Assembly: GCA_005281725.1 (NCBI GenBank)
Contig: SSBO01000012.1
Location: forward strand, 15,267,075-15,331,074
DNA from: Wuchereria bancrofti
Lineage: Eukaryota; Nematoda; Chromadorea; Rhabditida; Onchocercidae
Reading direction: 5' to 3'
Length of the DNA: 64,000 bases
Shown here: piece by piece, positions 22,178 to 34,759 of the stretch
How the letters are laid out: each line of letters starts with the position of its first letter
How positions within the stretch are numbered: position 1 is the first letter of the stretch
Notes under the pieces: generated by a model
Database searches by the model: none
Told to the model about the DNA's origin: nothing
The model's input: only the letters and a program-made list of their open reading frames with translations
Position numbers and translations under genes: made by a program

Positions 22178-25100
22178 AATCATTCTGATATCGAGCTGCT
22201 CGTTAAAGGTTAAGAGTTAACTAAAAATTCATGCTAAAAGGAAAGTTTCAAAAGATAGGATTCTCGAGTTCTAAAATGGAAATCACACTATTGATATTCA
22301 AATGTATAAAGGATGTAATATAAATCATCGACAAGATAGGTGCAGGAAATACTGTTTTTATAGGAAAATTTTAACATACTTGAATGATATCATGAGCATA
22401 CATCTCTCCGCGTGACCAGTCTCCCAGAAGCGGACTATGTTCAAAAGGTTTAAATCCAGTACACGCCTGAATAGAAATTCTCTTCAGTTCTTCCTTGTAG
22501 CTAGTAGACTCTTACACTATTTATGCGGTCACTGTGAGATGAACGATCTTTGAAAGTTTTATGGAAAATTTTGTGCAAAAACCTCAGTCCCGAAGATAAA
22601 CTTATTTGGATGACGACTGTGTGTTTCAGAAAGCTGTGACACCGGCACAAAATCGTTATACCAATGCACTGCTATGCCAGATATGTATTGAGCGGCTTCC
22701 TTATCTTTAAGGACCTGAAATTATAACACTTTTTTATCTAATTATGATCAGGCTTCACTTCTTAAAACGGAATTTTTGATAATACTCAACCTAGCAACCA
22801 AACTGATGATTTCAGGTTTAAACGAAACCCATACCTAACAATAATTTAATCAAAAAATCCTGATTAGCTGCCAAGCTTGTGATATCATTGAATGAGCGCA
22901 TAAAATGTAAGTATAAATAAGTACCACATCAGCCCAAATTGGCAGTTGTGTTCGTTGGTCATCCATTATCATTAACGATATATTCCGACCCACTTCACTT
23001 CCTCGTAACGCTGGACCAAGATGATTTTTTATAAAATCGCTAGAAAGTGATATCAGAAATCGTGCTTTATCAAGCGTCTCATGAAGCATACGATCATCTA
23101 TTTTGGTAGTCATTAAGGAAGGATATAATTATAAGCTATCAAAGATTTGACCAAAAACCTCTTGGGGTTCATCTGTCCGAAAAACCAAATTATAACATTT
23201 AGAAATAAAATTATATTAAATCCATAGAACTAAAGATTGTCTTATTTGAAAATTCCTTAGACAAATGCTCTAATGTAAGAAATCATTTATCTAATATTCA
23301 TCTTCCATGTAGCTAAGCATATTGTTTGTGAACAAAGAATAGTGCTGGAATTAATCCCAAATTATTTTTGCTGTTTTCGTTCCTTCCTAACTGTAAGTTA
23401 TATTCGAATTTGACAAGGTTAACAATTTTTTGTTTAGCTGACCTCCTCTGTGGTATTGTAAATCATGCGTTTTGTTATGAGTTAATACTTACTATATAAG
23501 GAGCTGTACCCTTTACTTAGATTTTCTGAATAGCAATTTGGCATTCACTGCTATCTTATAACAAAAGCTTTTTGATATTGTTCAATAACGATAATCTTTA
23601 TCTCAATAAAATATTGGTCAGACGTCGCCTTCTCTGCAAAGCATTAACTATTCGGCTCTACAATCAACTTGAATCAAATCCTATTTCCGACATCATCTAC
23701 CCATGAAATAATCACAGTAGATGAATTATTTTGTGTTTCATTTTGTTTTGATTAAAAGATTATTAAACAGCAAAAGAAGGATATAAAAATACCGTTCAGT
23801 TTTGGGACTAAAATACATTGTTTGCCATTTGTACGACAAATCAATGCCGGATACCGGTTCGTTTTGAATAGTAAGTCCCCAAAATTTTACGCCATTTTTC
23901 TTGTATATCTCAAGAAATCTGGAAGAGAAATCTGGAAGAATACAGGTTTGGCCATAGTTTATCTAATTCAGAGCGGGAATATTACATAGCATATACAAAT
24001 GATGACAAGGATTTAATGCTTACTTCACGTAGTGGTTAGCCCATGTCACATGATATGGCCCATTAGGAGGCCCGCGTAATGTTCCGCCACCAATCATTTG
24101 TCCACTGGTTTTCATCCATCCTGGTGCTGACCATGGAGAAGCGAATAATTTGAGTGCACCATCTGTTAACCTTACTGCTTGCTTGATATAAGGAATCTGA
24201 ACTGAAAATTTGCATTGAAGGTGGACAGTCACTATTTTGGATTAAGAAAATTGAAGTGTGACTAAGAAATCTCAAGCACTCATTGAAGAACGTCATTCCG
24301 CACATATATGAACTGTAGTTAATCTGTAGTGTTAAGCAACTTATCAACTTACTTTGAACTTAAAGTCTTCTTCAACCAATGAGAAATTGGCAAGAGCAAA
24401 ATCATTCGGTGAATCATCGTATGAATATGCATGAGTTGAGAAATCAGTACTTGCAATCGGCACTCTGCCAATCGTATATTGTATACCTCAAAATGTATAT
24501 TCCATCTCAGTACAATAAAAATGTAGGGCGAGCTGGAGGTTATACAAATTTATTTATCATCTATGCTAGTGAATATTACCTGTCTTCCCAAAATAGGACT
24601 CCAACAGATTGTCTTGAGCTAACACACTCAGCGAGCCGATATTAATACCGACCGCATCAGTGAATGCTCCACCAAATCCAATTATTGTTTGAAACCGTAT
24701 CTGACTATCAGTTTCCAAGCGAATGACTCCGGTTCCTACAACTCATTTCTTGAAATCAAGAAAAAACCAAAAAATTACTATAAATCTGTTTGTGAAATTT
24801 ATTAAAACAAGGAAACATTTATAACTTTTATGACTACGACATACCAGTAATCCATAAATCAATTTTGTTTAACTGTAAGATTATTCCATGAACCTATTTA
24901 AAAGCCGCCATTTCGAAGGAAAAACAGAACATTTAATTGTAACGAAGAATTATTAACACTATAAGGAATTTTTTACATGATCAATTCTAGCCACTAGCAC
25001 GAATTTTGTTCTAAAAAATTAGCAAAAAATTCTTGAAATGTAATGTGTGAGAACATTCATAAGACATCAAATACAATGTGAATACGAATATTTTAAATAT

Positions 25101-26096
25101 TGGATTCAATCCCGGATAAAAGAAAAATTTAATGCAATTTAGCTCTGATTGCACTAAATTTACTTTTGCACTCCGATGTTATCAATGTCATTCAATGATG
25201 TTTTCTTAAATGTAACAAATTCCAGTACCGTAATGGGAGTACGATGATTACAGACTGAGAGACTCTTCAGTGATAGAAAACATCTGAATTTATGGTGATG
25301 AGGGAGGAAGTTATCAAGGCGAAGGTTATAAATACTATATTCTACTTTGCAAGAGGAAAGTGAGTTAGGTGCGGAAATAGTTTACATCTCATTGCTATTG
25401 ATTTAGCGAATTTCATTTCCCACAATATATTTTTACTTTCTCTCTTTAATAAAGGAGTCAAAAAAATTCGAACTTATTGGCATGTGAAACAATCATAGAA
25501 TTAAAATATTTCGAAGAGTAACTACTTCAGATCCATTCATTTTCTAAAATGATTAAGTGTGACATTAAGGACAGACAACGCCTCTTCTGTAAAATTTTTG
25601 AAGTGAAGTGTCACCATTTGCTTTTTTTCTGAATGAAGAGACAGTATATTCGAAACGCTTTCCGCGTTGGTTCGTTTTATAGATAACTGCCTGCAGCGAT
25701 TTCAAGTTACCCACTTTTGGTACATCATCACAATATGTCGCATTGCATACACAAACTATATTTTCCTTCTTTCCATAGTATCGGTATTGGCATTTTCGAA
25801 CTTCTATACCTAGAATATGAATGAATAAATTCCAGAATTACCAGCTTAAAGTATCAGAAAAGATGGAAGAATGATTAAGAAGTAATGTGTACACTGACAT
25901 TGAGCATTTCCTGTGAAATCAATTGGTGTTATTTACTGACGTATGTAATTAATATCATTTTTATGCCGCCGTATAATCATTTACCTGAGTTCAACAGATA
26001 AACAAATGAAAACTTGTCGATGCATGAATGAGCCAACAGAAGAAACGTGCTCAAATAAAAATGGGTCTTAGCACCTGAATGTTCCCATCCAAACAT
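21173..26096 (-). CDS. gba: Lysosomal acid glucosylceramidase (GH30), complete
   Basis: Hydrolyses glucosylceramide to glucose and ceramide in lysosomes. Eleven exons, all in phase (in transcript order): 25985-26096, 25615-25809, 24580-24735, 24353-24486, 24024-24196, 23793-23918, 22925-23039, 22583-22714, 22380-22466, 21822-21985, 21173-21401. The product is 540 residues, close to human GBA (536). A hydrophobic signal segment ([13 protein letters not shown]) is near the N-terminus. The conserved N-terminal motif [10 protein letters not shown] follows, then [21 protein letters not shown] and [14 protein letters not shown]. The acid/base Glu is in GLTIQNEP (about residue 277) and the nucleophile Glu is the last codon of exon 8 (FIFGTE|ACTG, residue 381). 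The C-terminus has [10 protein letters not shown] and [11 protein letters not shown]. It is antisense to, and lies between, two SEC14-GOLD paralogues. Nothing suggests inactivation. Confidence 0.95.
22147..22176. repeat. Poly(T) tract of 30
   Basis: Thirty consecutive T's (A's on the coding strand) inside the intron between glucosylceramidase exons 9 and 10. It could be a simple homopolymer expansion or the tail of an old retrocopy; no adjacent copy was recognised. Confidence 0.9.
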
Positions 26097-27023
26097 AATC
26101 CGTAATCTGGTGAAGAGAATCCAAATATTTCAATATCATTAAAATATCGTTTTTCTATATCCTGTATTTATTCTATCAAAAGCACTTAACAGTAATAGCC
26201 AAACAACAGAATAAATTACTTACCGGAGTACGTTTTATAGGGAAGCAACAAAAACAAACAAAGGACGGAAAGTGAAGAGCTTCGAAAATTATAGACGAAT
26301 GGTATATCCATCTAATGGGAGATTAGACCTGAAAGTGGAACTTCCAGTGAATCAAATCATTGCACCGTCTCCGATGTAAGGTCAGTTGCTGCCTGCTATC
26401 GAATACGTCACATCATTAATTCCATTCCCTTGCAACAACTGTCTCAACCCCTTCCCCATTAAACAGTTCCCAGCTAGCGCAGAAAACTCTTGAAAGATCA
26501 CAGAAACCCTAATTTCCGTGGAAATTGACCGTCCACTATTTCTAACCATACGTATGCCATCATACCACATCTCTTCATTTCTTTCTTCCATCTTCTCTTT
26601 TTCTTTTTATCTTAAAATTTTCGCAAACTATCAAAATTCATTATTATCTTCGTTACACCAGTTTTATTACTTTGTTTAAAAGAACGATAAGTCACTTAAC
26701 AAAAAGAATAACTATTTTATTTTAACTTATTCAAGTTCCAACTTTCCTGAGGATTAAGATCCTCAGATTCCGATAAAGATTTAGAAGAACTTTTATGATG
26801 ATTGTTAATCATTTCACGAAAGATTCGGCCTAAGATTTAGGTTTCTTTTTTGGATTCCTAAATTTTGTTTTCATGAAATTCTCCAATTCTATTCAGCTTC
26901 TATTCAAGTTTTTTATTTTTCTCTCATTGATTCTCTCATTGATCCAATATTACCATAATTCTCCATTACCAACGAAAAACGACTGAAATATATTTAAATC
27001 AAGAAAAACGTAAGGAAAAATAA
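26097..27023. other. Upstream region of glucosylceramidase
   Basis: AT-rich sequence with no supported exon. The frame at 26382-26591 (minus) has no motif. It presumably holds the glucosylceramidase promoter; no specific element was recognised. Confidence 0.45.
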
Positions 27024-27365
27024 ATGAAGATAGTCGACGACAATAAAGTTATTTCAGAATTAATAATTGACGCAAAAGGAACTGCTACTGCTGTGCTTCA
27101 TGTAAGAATAATTGTAATATTTGTTTAATTTTACTAAGAAAACGAATAGGGTTTGCAGTAGAAGAATGGTTTTGAGTTAATATTTCAACAATTAGGCCAA
27201 GAATATATAGATAAAGAACTAACTCAACAATTAGAGTCGCCAAAATCATTAAAGTCAGCTATTCAAACAGCAGTGAAATTACTTCAATTACCTAATAAAT
27301 TGCTTCCTATCAAGAAAAATAATCTAAATATTGTCATAAAAGTTCAGATAATAAAGTTCAGATAA
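27024..27365 (+). CDS. Possible two-exon small protein, unidentified
   Basis: ATG opens 26 codons (MKIVDDNKVISELIIDAKG) ending at CAT|GTAAG (27101). A phase-0 exon after GCAGTAG (27162-27365) continues KNGFELIFQQLGQEYIDKEL and then LKSAIQTAVKLLQLPNK to a TAA: 93 residues, mostly helical and charged, with no signal peptide. No family was recognised. The second exon is compositionally similar to N-terminal parts of BEL/Pao gag proteins, of which a relic exists at 40 kb, so a retroelement fragment is an alternative. The stop lies within a 14-bp tandem duplication. Confidence 0.33.
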
Positions 27366-27369
27366 TAAA
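27342..27369. repeat. 14-bp tandem duplication
   Basis: GTTCAGATAATAAA occurs twice in direct succession (27342-27355, 27356-27369), spanning the stop codon of the small unidentified frame. Confidence 0.85.
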
Positions 27370-28583
27370 GGCAAATGTCAGATAATAGTTAAAGTAGATT
27401 GACATGCATACTTCGGGAAATTTAATTAAGAAATTTAACCAAAGTTGTAGATTGCAGCTCAAATCCAAGCGGGCAAGCAATCGAGAAGCGAAAGTACTTG
27501 TTGTAATGACTCTAACTCTTTATATATTGGAGAACGAGCACATTGTGTTATAATGCTGTCGAAAACAAATATAACTTATCGATTTATGCCAAAGATTCCC
27601 TCATAACTGGATTGTAACATCATTTAACAAAATCTTTATTTCAGCTGTTCCTTTGTACCAATTAATAAAGAAGGACTTTACCATCAACCTATTAGCTTCA
27701 AATTCTATTTCCGTTTATCTCTCCGGATACTTCATTTCTTAATTATTTTCCTACTTATCATCACTAGGAGTGACCATTCCTCTGCTCTTTTTTAATGTTT
27801 TGCATCTAATTTCATCTTTATAGTTTCCTAGATTGTAGAGATGGATAAGTGATCCGATTTAGTAATTGGGTGCGCTTTTCCTTTCCAAAAAGATTTAATG
27901 TGAGCGAGACTTTTGAAATTTTGGCAGGTTGTCTTCTTTAATGATGGATTTAAAAGAAGGAACTAATTTCATATGTTTTCGTGTTTCAACGGCAGAAGGG
28001 CACGCTGAGCACATAAGTTTTACTTAGGCTGAATTCGTTTCACTTTGACTGTGTTCTTGCTCGAGTGAAGCTACCTGTCCCTCGTATCTCATCATCTTAT
28101 CCTTGTCGAATGAAACACCAGACGAATCGAGCACTCATTCCTGACAACATTGATGTCTCGGGAAGAACTATCCCTCTGTAAACACTGCACTGTCCAGAAG
28201 GAGAAAGATCGCTATCACTGGTAAGAATTAATAGTTGTTGGGATGTTGCCGAAGAGATATGAAAGATCGATAGGGACAAGTGCAAAGTAGTAGTGAGTGT
28301 ATCTGCAGTAAATAGTGAAGAAATTAGGATAGAATGAGAAATAAGCTGCTTTCTGACAGTTTAAGGTGAATAGTGATGCGACGCGTGACCTATCTTGTTC
28401 GATTTCTTCTTTCACTTAGATTTATTTTTTGAATAAATTTATTTAATTCCTTTGATTAAATACTCAAGATTTAAACTATTTAAAACTTGGCTTTTTTTTT
28501 GAATTTCAAAATTTGGTTGTTTTTTTGCTATCGTTCTCATCCATGCATTAGTATCCTTCCCAGAATTTTACCAAATAACTTGC
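27370..28583. other. Intergenic, upstream of SEC14-GOLD gene 2
   Basis: No supported gene. Minus-strand frames at 28097-28415 are open but have no motif or splice context. Confidence 0.45.
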
Positions 28584-28599
28584 AGATTCCGGAGATTGA

Positions 28600-31500
28600 A
28601 TGTGTCAGGACGAAAAGGATCCGCCGTTATCCTATGAAGAAAAACTGGGCGATATCGAACAATTTCGGAAACGTATGGCACCAATCTTAGATAAATATCC
28701 GTCTTACGACACGCTGTTTACACTGGATCGATGGCTTCGTTCATACGATAATGATATAGGTCAGTACTTATTAAGTAACTAATTGTTCTGTAATCTGCAA
28801 CTGTTTTGTCTTCTGATTTTCCACTCGACTAGAATTAGAAATTGTAATTTTGTATATAGTAAATACAGAAGATCTTTGGGTTTAACCGAATACACACTAC
28901 AGTTAACAGATGAACTGGAATTTGAACTTTTTCCATTTTTTTCATTCTAAAATTTAATGCGCAAGTGCTGTCAGTTAGCCGAATTAATTTCCAGAAGAAG
29001 CAGCTAAACGAATGACACAAGCTTTGGAAAATCTCTATGCTCTTGATGCATGCAGAGAGTACGACAGTGCGGAATGGTTGAATGATTTCTTACATTCGAT
29101 AAGTCGAGCTGCTGAATATTTTCCAGGTTAACATTGATTTGGCTGAATAGGACGAATTCACCTCAATTTTCATGCAACGTATTAAAATTTAATATTGTTC
29201 CTGTTTGGTACGTTTTTAATTCTATAAACGAAATATATCGGTGGTTGTAATGATAAGCGTGATTTGCTGGTTTTTTAGTGATTTAAGTCACATTTACAAA
29301 TTCTATAAGTTCTTTCTTTACGCTCAACTTAGAGGTAAAAGTGTTATGAAAAGTGTAATAATAAACAGTAATCCACTTTTCAGGTGGCATTATGGGTCCT
29401 GATAAACACGGAAATATTATTCTCGTACAACCGATGGGTCGTGCTCGGCCAAGGACATTGATGCGTTTGGGACGTGTGTCTGATCTTTATAAAGCATCAA
29501 TTTTGGAAACAGAAGCTTGCATGTATTTTTTGAGGTACATGATTTTTACTATTTGTTTAGATTTTGTCAAACTATCTTTCAGAAGAATGAATAAAATAAA
29601 ATTAATGAGGCCCAAAGAATGGTTCACATTTGGTAGCTTAGGTCTATCTTGATCGCAGTTAGTGGTATGGAGTTACCTTTTCTCGATATTTATTGGAAAG
29701 TATCTAACAAAGTTTATTCTGAATTTCTATTTCCAAAACTAACTCCTATGTTTTCATAGAAAAGAGGAAGCTGTTAGAGGACACCAGCTTAGTATTATTT
29801 TCATTTTGGATCTTGCTGAATTATCTCTGGAATCAATTTATATGCCTGCTGTGAAAGCATACATAAACGTTTTGAATGTGTTACAGGTTTATTTTTGTAT
29901 TTTATTTACTAAAATTTCGGTGTTTTTTTTTCTGTTTGATTAACAAATCAGATTATGAAATCATATGTCGTTACATCTCTACAATCAGTTAAATTGCTTT
30001 TCTGCTGATATAAATTGGCAAGAAAATTAGAAAATTACTGTCAGTTCTAATTATTATTTGTTAAGGTTTATGCAGTTTGAACTTCCAGCTTATTTCACAA
30101 TTCAACTGCGATATATTTTCCAAAACCTTTTGCATTGTCTTCTGTATTTATTACGATGAGTAGGGTGCTCAGTAGAACTTACACACATTCTGTTAAAATA
30201 TTTGCTCATGATTTTTTCTTTTAGCTTATGTTCTTTGCATTATTTTAGGATTTTAGCATTCCGCATGAAATTTTTATAACATGAAAAGAGTTTTTCACCG
30301 TTTCAGTATTTATTCCCAAATTCGATCAAAAAGGTGTATGTGATCAATTCTCCTTCTATGATCAATGTTCTTTTCAATATGGTAAAACGAGTGCTTTCCA
30401 AAGTATGATAAATTAAAATGGGAAAAATTTTGAAAATATTTCACATCAAAGCTTTAAATTAATGAAAGCAAACACATTTAAATCAATAACCAAAAACGAA
30501 TTAGGTCGAATATTACTGCTTTGCTGTTACAATTTATTGAGATCTGTCTTTTAGTTCAATATTAGACTAAAAGACAGCTAAAATAATTATGGTTGCGTAT
30601 CTTTTTCTGATTCATTTATTTCCCTGAAGAAATTCTTGTTTTTCCAGAAATTTGATGAAATTTCTACTGATTAGAGATAAATTAATAGCATTAATAAATA
30701 ATCTTTTTTCAGAGAATGATTGAAAATGTGGAATTTATTGGCAGTGATTGGAAGCAGCGGTTAAGGGATGAGCTAGGTGAAGAAAATATTTTTCAATATT
30801 GGGGTGGCACGAAAGAAGCTTCAAAAGAAACAGGTACAATACGCATGGCTGGCGAAGTACCTGCTGATTTAAGGTGATTTTATTTTTCATTTCATTTTTA
30901 GTAAATGATGAATTGTGTCGTTATACTGTTATAGATGTTGATGATGTTGTTTTTGTATGCAAAATTAAAATTCTCCAAACTAATGATGTTCATTCGCTTG
31001 TTTCTTTAAAGGTGACACTCTAAATTTCAGATTCATCTTCATTATCAAAAGACCATTTTTTTTAAATTTGAAGCTATTCGTATAGTGAGCTTTTAAATGA
31101 AACGCTTTGACGCTAGTATTGTGAAATTTTAGAACTTATAAGCTCTGCTGAGGTTTGGTTAGTTTCAATAGCAAAAATTCCATTACTTTAGAAAATTCAT
31201 TTGCAGGGAAGAAATTTTAGAAACACTGAAGTTTATTCCTGATGACCAATTAATAAAAACAACGATTCCAGCCAACGGGAGGCTGGAGGTTCCAGTTCAT
31301 GTTCTGCAGTCAAATTCATCATTGCAGTGGTATTTCATTGTAAATTCTGGGGACATTGACTTCAAAATTACATATGGTGAGAAGGAGGAGGTATGATTAT
31401 AACTTTCTATAAGGTTTATTGTTTTGTTTTTCTTTTCGGAAATTTATTTCCAACAATTTTTTTTACACTGTTGATTCATAATGAAAAAGACAAATATATT

Positions 31501-31818
31501 TTTCTGAATTGAATTTCTATTTCTTTATTATACGTATCATTCAGCTGTTGTTAAATCATCATCCATCACTGAGAAGACCAAATTTAGCAAAATCGGAAAT
31601 TTAAAAAAAGCAACCTTTTTTTCATAAACTTTCAAGTTGACTAAGAATTTCTGTTAATTTCCCAGATCTGGCCGCGTTTCCGTCTATCAACCGAATTTGT
31701 CCCGGAATATGGTGAATTGCTGTGCCATCAAAAAGGGACTTACATTCTTCATTTCTATAGCCCGGCGAAATTATTTAATAAAATACTTGCATATAATATT
31801 TTGGTGAAGGGTCCGTAA
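28600..31818 (+). CDS. CRAL-TRIO (SEC14)-GOLD domain lipid-binding protein, paralogue 2
   Basis: Second copy of the same architecture, 387 residues. Exons: 28600-28759, 28995-29126, 29384-29534, 29760-29886, 30307-30402, 30713-30873, 31207-31390, 31666-31818. All seven junction phases (1,1,2,0,0,2,0) equal those of paralogue 1, so the two arose by gene duplication, not retroposition. Domain landmarks: FTLDRWLRSYDND, AAEYFPGGIMGPDKHGNI, IIFILDLAELSLESIY, KKVYVINSPSMINVLF, EFIGSDWKQRL, then GOLD-domain SLQWYFIVNSGDIDFK and IWPRFRLSTEFVPEYGE. A trans-splice-like acceptor (TAACTTGCAG) precedes the ATG by 14 bases. Sequence similarity to paralogue 1 is moderate, so the duplication is old and the two may carry different lipids or act in different tissues. 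Confidence 0.9.
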
Positions 31819-32342
31819 AATCCACTGAAGAAAACTCTTATTGGTAGTTCAAAGATCATAACAACAACTTATTTTATAAGTTGTTGTTAGGTCAAAGGCT
31901 TGAGTCGAGGGCTAGAAAGAAGGAGTTTTTTGAGATTTATATGGGATATTCTCTAATATCTCATATAAGCATTAAATTTCTTTCTAGTTCTTGAATTTTT
32001 AAAACGTTTTGTAGGCAAGTGAAATTCTCAAAACGCTTATTCTTGAACTGTCTTTATAATCTTTACATTTTCTCTGCTTGAATATATTTGAGACCATATA
32101 TGTGGATTATTCTGTAATTTATGTAGTTTTGTTATGTTATTTCGATGTTTTCAGTCTTAATTATCAGTGTTTCTTTCAGATGTTGTACTTAGGTAAGTAT
32201 CTCACCCTAAGATAGGCTAAGAAGGGTAGAGATGAAACGAAATCGAAGTAGTTGGATGTTTTGACATAAATTATGTTATTGCAGCATAGTGATTTTCAGT
32301 ATTGTCAATTCAGAAGGTAAATATCACTGTTTAGGCGAAGTA
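31819..32342. other. 3' flank of SEC14-GOLD gene 2
   Basis: AT-rich, with a local 11-base hairpin around AACTTATTTTATAAGTT (31866-31882); nothing coding was recognised. Confidence 0.4.
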
Positions 32343-32519
32343 ATGAACTTTTTTTGCCTAGTGGTATTGTGGATATTCCTTTCGGCCGGTGTTCAAGGTC
32401 TTATCGATGTGAGCTGTAGAAAAAAATGTAACAAGCAATCTTATCTTAAACAAATGAGTGGTGTACCACGTTTCGTGTTTGACAGAATTTGTAGTGTTTA
32501 TTTCAAGCTTGCAACTTGA
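32343..32519 (+). CDS. Possible small secreted cysteine-containing peptide
   Basis: A 58-residue single-exon frame: MNFFCLVVLWIFLSAGVQG is a textbook signal peptide with a likely cleavage after VQG. The mature part of about 39 residues starts LIDVSCRKKCNKQSY and contains three cysteines and several basic residues (last Cys in DRICSVYF). An acceptor-like CAATTCAG lies about 30 bases before the ATG, as for a trans-spliced mRNA. An odd Cys count means either pairing between chains, a missing exon, or a chance frame. No family was recognised; the sequence is not ShK-like. Confidence 0.38.
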   Translation: MNFFCLVVLWIFLSAGVQGLIDVSCRKKCNKQSYLKQMSGVPRFVFDRICSVYFKLAT

Positions 32520-34753
32520 TGTAGTTGTAATGAGTAAGGAAATGATTGATCCAAAAACATCAAATATTCTTAAACGTCTTTATCATTGTACCACACAGAT
32601 ATAAGACATGAGATATAACACATACTAATTAAACGAAATTAGTTGTAACTCAAGAACTGAGGAATAATGTATTTAATGAATGAAGAGCACATGTTGAAGG
32701 ACGGAAAAAGTGTCATTCCGTGAAATTCATATGTCTTTCTACATTTTTATAGCATTTATAAGGGTGAATAAGATTTCTCGGTGGATAAGTTAACTTCCAC
32801 TTACGTTGTATTGTTAGATTCACTGCGGGTGCCGTTATTATTGCTCTGAAAACAAACGTTCTAGTTTCCCACTAGAAATATACCATAACTCAAATTTCTT
32901 CGATAGCTTTTCCGATTAGAAGCATCCCAAATTTCTTCGATGCTGCTGAACTCTTTCAAATTCCCGATGTTTTGAAATTCTAGTGAAAATCCCTCGATTG
33001 GTTGTAGACTTTAAGAATAGAATTGAACACAGAATATTAGGTTTGTTGAAGGTTGTAATCAAGTTCAGTCTCATTTCCTTCCAACATTCTGCGAATTCAA
33101 AATAGATGCGTATATTAACAAATGCATAATATTTTTCTGTGGTGTTCGTGTTTTTGTAGAATTGCTGGTCCCTTGCATATCACACTTTTTTCTTCATCCC
33201 AGATCTATTAAATTTATTTATGTGGCAAATAAGTTAAAACTTTCATCACAATAATAAATATTATGATTGCTGATCATTAATGAACCAGTCATCAGAAGAC
33301 TGTAATAGTCTATCATGGAATCTAATCTCTTTAATCATCCTATCATTACCGTTATCATATACGTCTAAAAATTGCTCACTGCTTGAGAATTTCGCGCGTC
33401 CTTAAAATTTTTATTTTACTAAAGTTTCATCCAAAATTTTAGGTAAAATTGATCCTGTAGGCAATTTTTTTTTTATTTCTATGCATCCAATAAAGATTCT
33501 AAGAATGGAAAAACTCCAAATAGTTCAATACACGGGTGTGGATCATGTGTCACATGTATACATTAATAGGATGTAAATAATAGACGAGAAGTGGTTTTTA
33601 ATATTTTTTGGAAAAAAGATCGGAAAATACCAGGAGATTCAATTAGACTGCTGTCGCTTATCATTTCATTTTTTTTCATGGCGTTATTTTATAAATAAAA
33701 TGACAACGCCATGTTGACATCGTTTGATTTGTACTTTAACGTGCTCTGTAAATATCGGTCATTCATATAATTTGCAAAGGTAAACTGGAATTTTCTGCTT
33801 GGCGATGAAATACATTTGCACAACAAAGTAATGCACAGTCTTATATTTTGGAAATCTATATATTTCCATTTTTATAAAATAAAATTTATTCGTTTCTAAA
33901 AATGCTATAATTCTTAATTTCAGCTTTATAATATTTTTATTTTTTTTTCCTCTTCATTCTTTCAATCTTCTGTTTAATTCGTAATTTAGTTGAAATTTTT
34001 TAATATTTGAATATCTCGTTTTTTCTTCTGTTAAATTCAGGAAAAAAAAGTAGACTGATCTAATGCATATATTGATTGTATTCAATTCATCGCTTGGAAA
34101 TTCACGACATAGAAATTCTGCTTGTTTTGGTTTGATGGGGAATTTTACAATGTTAACTGATATTGGGATGACTGATAGATTTTTTTCTTGTCGCATTGGC
34201 TTTATTTAATTTTTGTGTTAGCGGGCAGATGGATTAGATGAGTAGTAAGTAGTTTAATTTTTGTAAACAATAATTTCTGGTGAGAATGCAGTTAGCTTAA
34301 AAAATCTTGTTCTCATATTCGCGGAATTTAGATTTCATTACTTTGGCTAGTTTAGTAGTGACGAGATAATACGTGGCACTGTTCGTTGATTAGCGGTGAT
34401 AAACATAACTGTTCCAAAAAAGATCGACTGTGCCAAATGCAATCGATCATTCTTCTTCGCTTCACGTTACTTTTTGTTCTATCTTTTTCACTAAGCGTTC
34501 GTTAAATAAATGTTCCAGTTCCAATATCGTGAATTGCTATTAATTTTGTGAATTTTTCTTATCTTCACCTTCATATATTTTCAAAATCAATATGTTAAGA
34601 TTCCAAAGATACTTTAGAGTCTTAAACTTTAGAGTCTTTCGGTCTTAAATTCTTCTCTTTCTCTTAGAATAATAAGCATAATATGAACTTACGAACAGAG
34701 AAAGATAAATGGTTACTGCTCGCTTAATCATTCATGTAAATCATCTCTTTTCA
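32520..34753. other. AT-rich intergenic region
   Basis: No supported gene. The minus frame at 33954-34196 shows no motif. Long A/T runs dominate. Confidence 0.45.
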
Positions 34754-34759
34754 GAATCA

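Noticed and set aside
26382..26591. Minus-strand frame just upstream of glucosylceramidase
   Set aside because: It cannot be joined to the signal-peptide exon and shows no family features.
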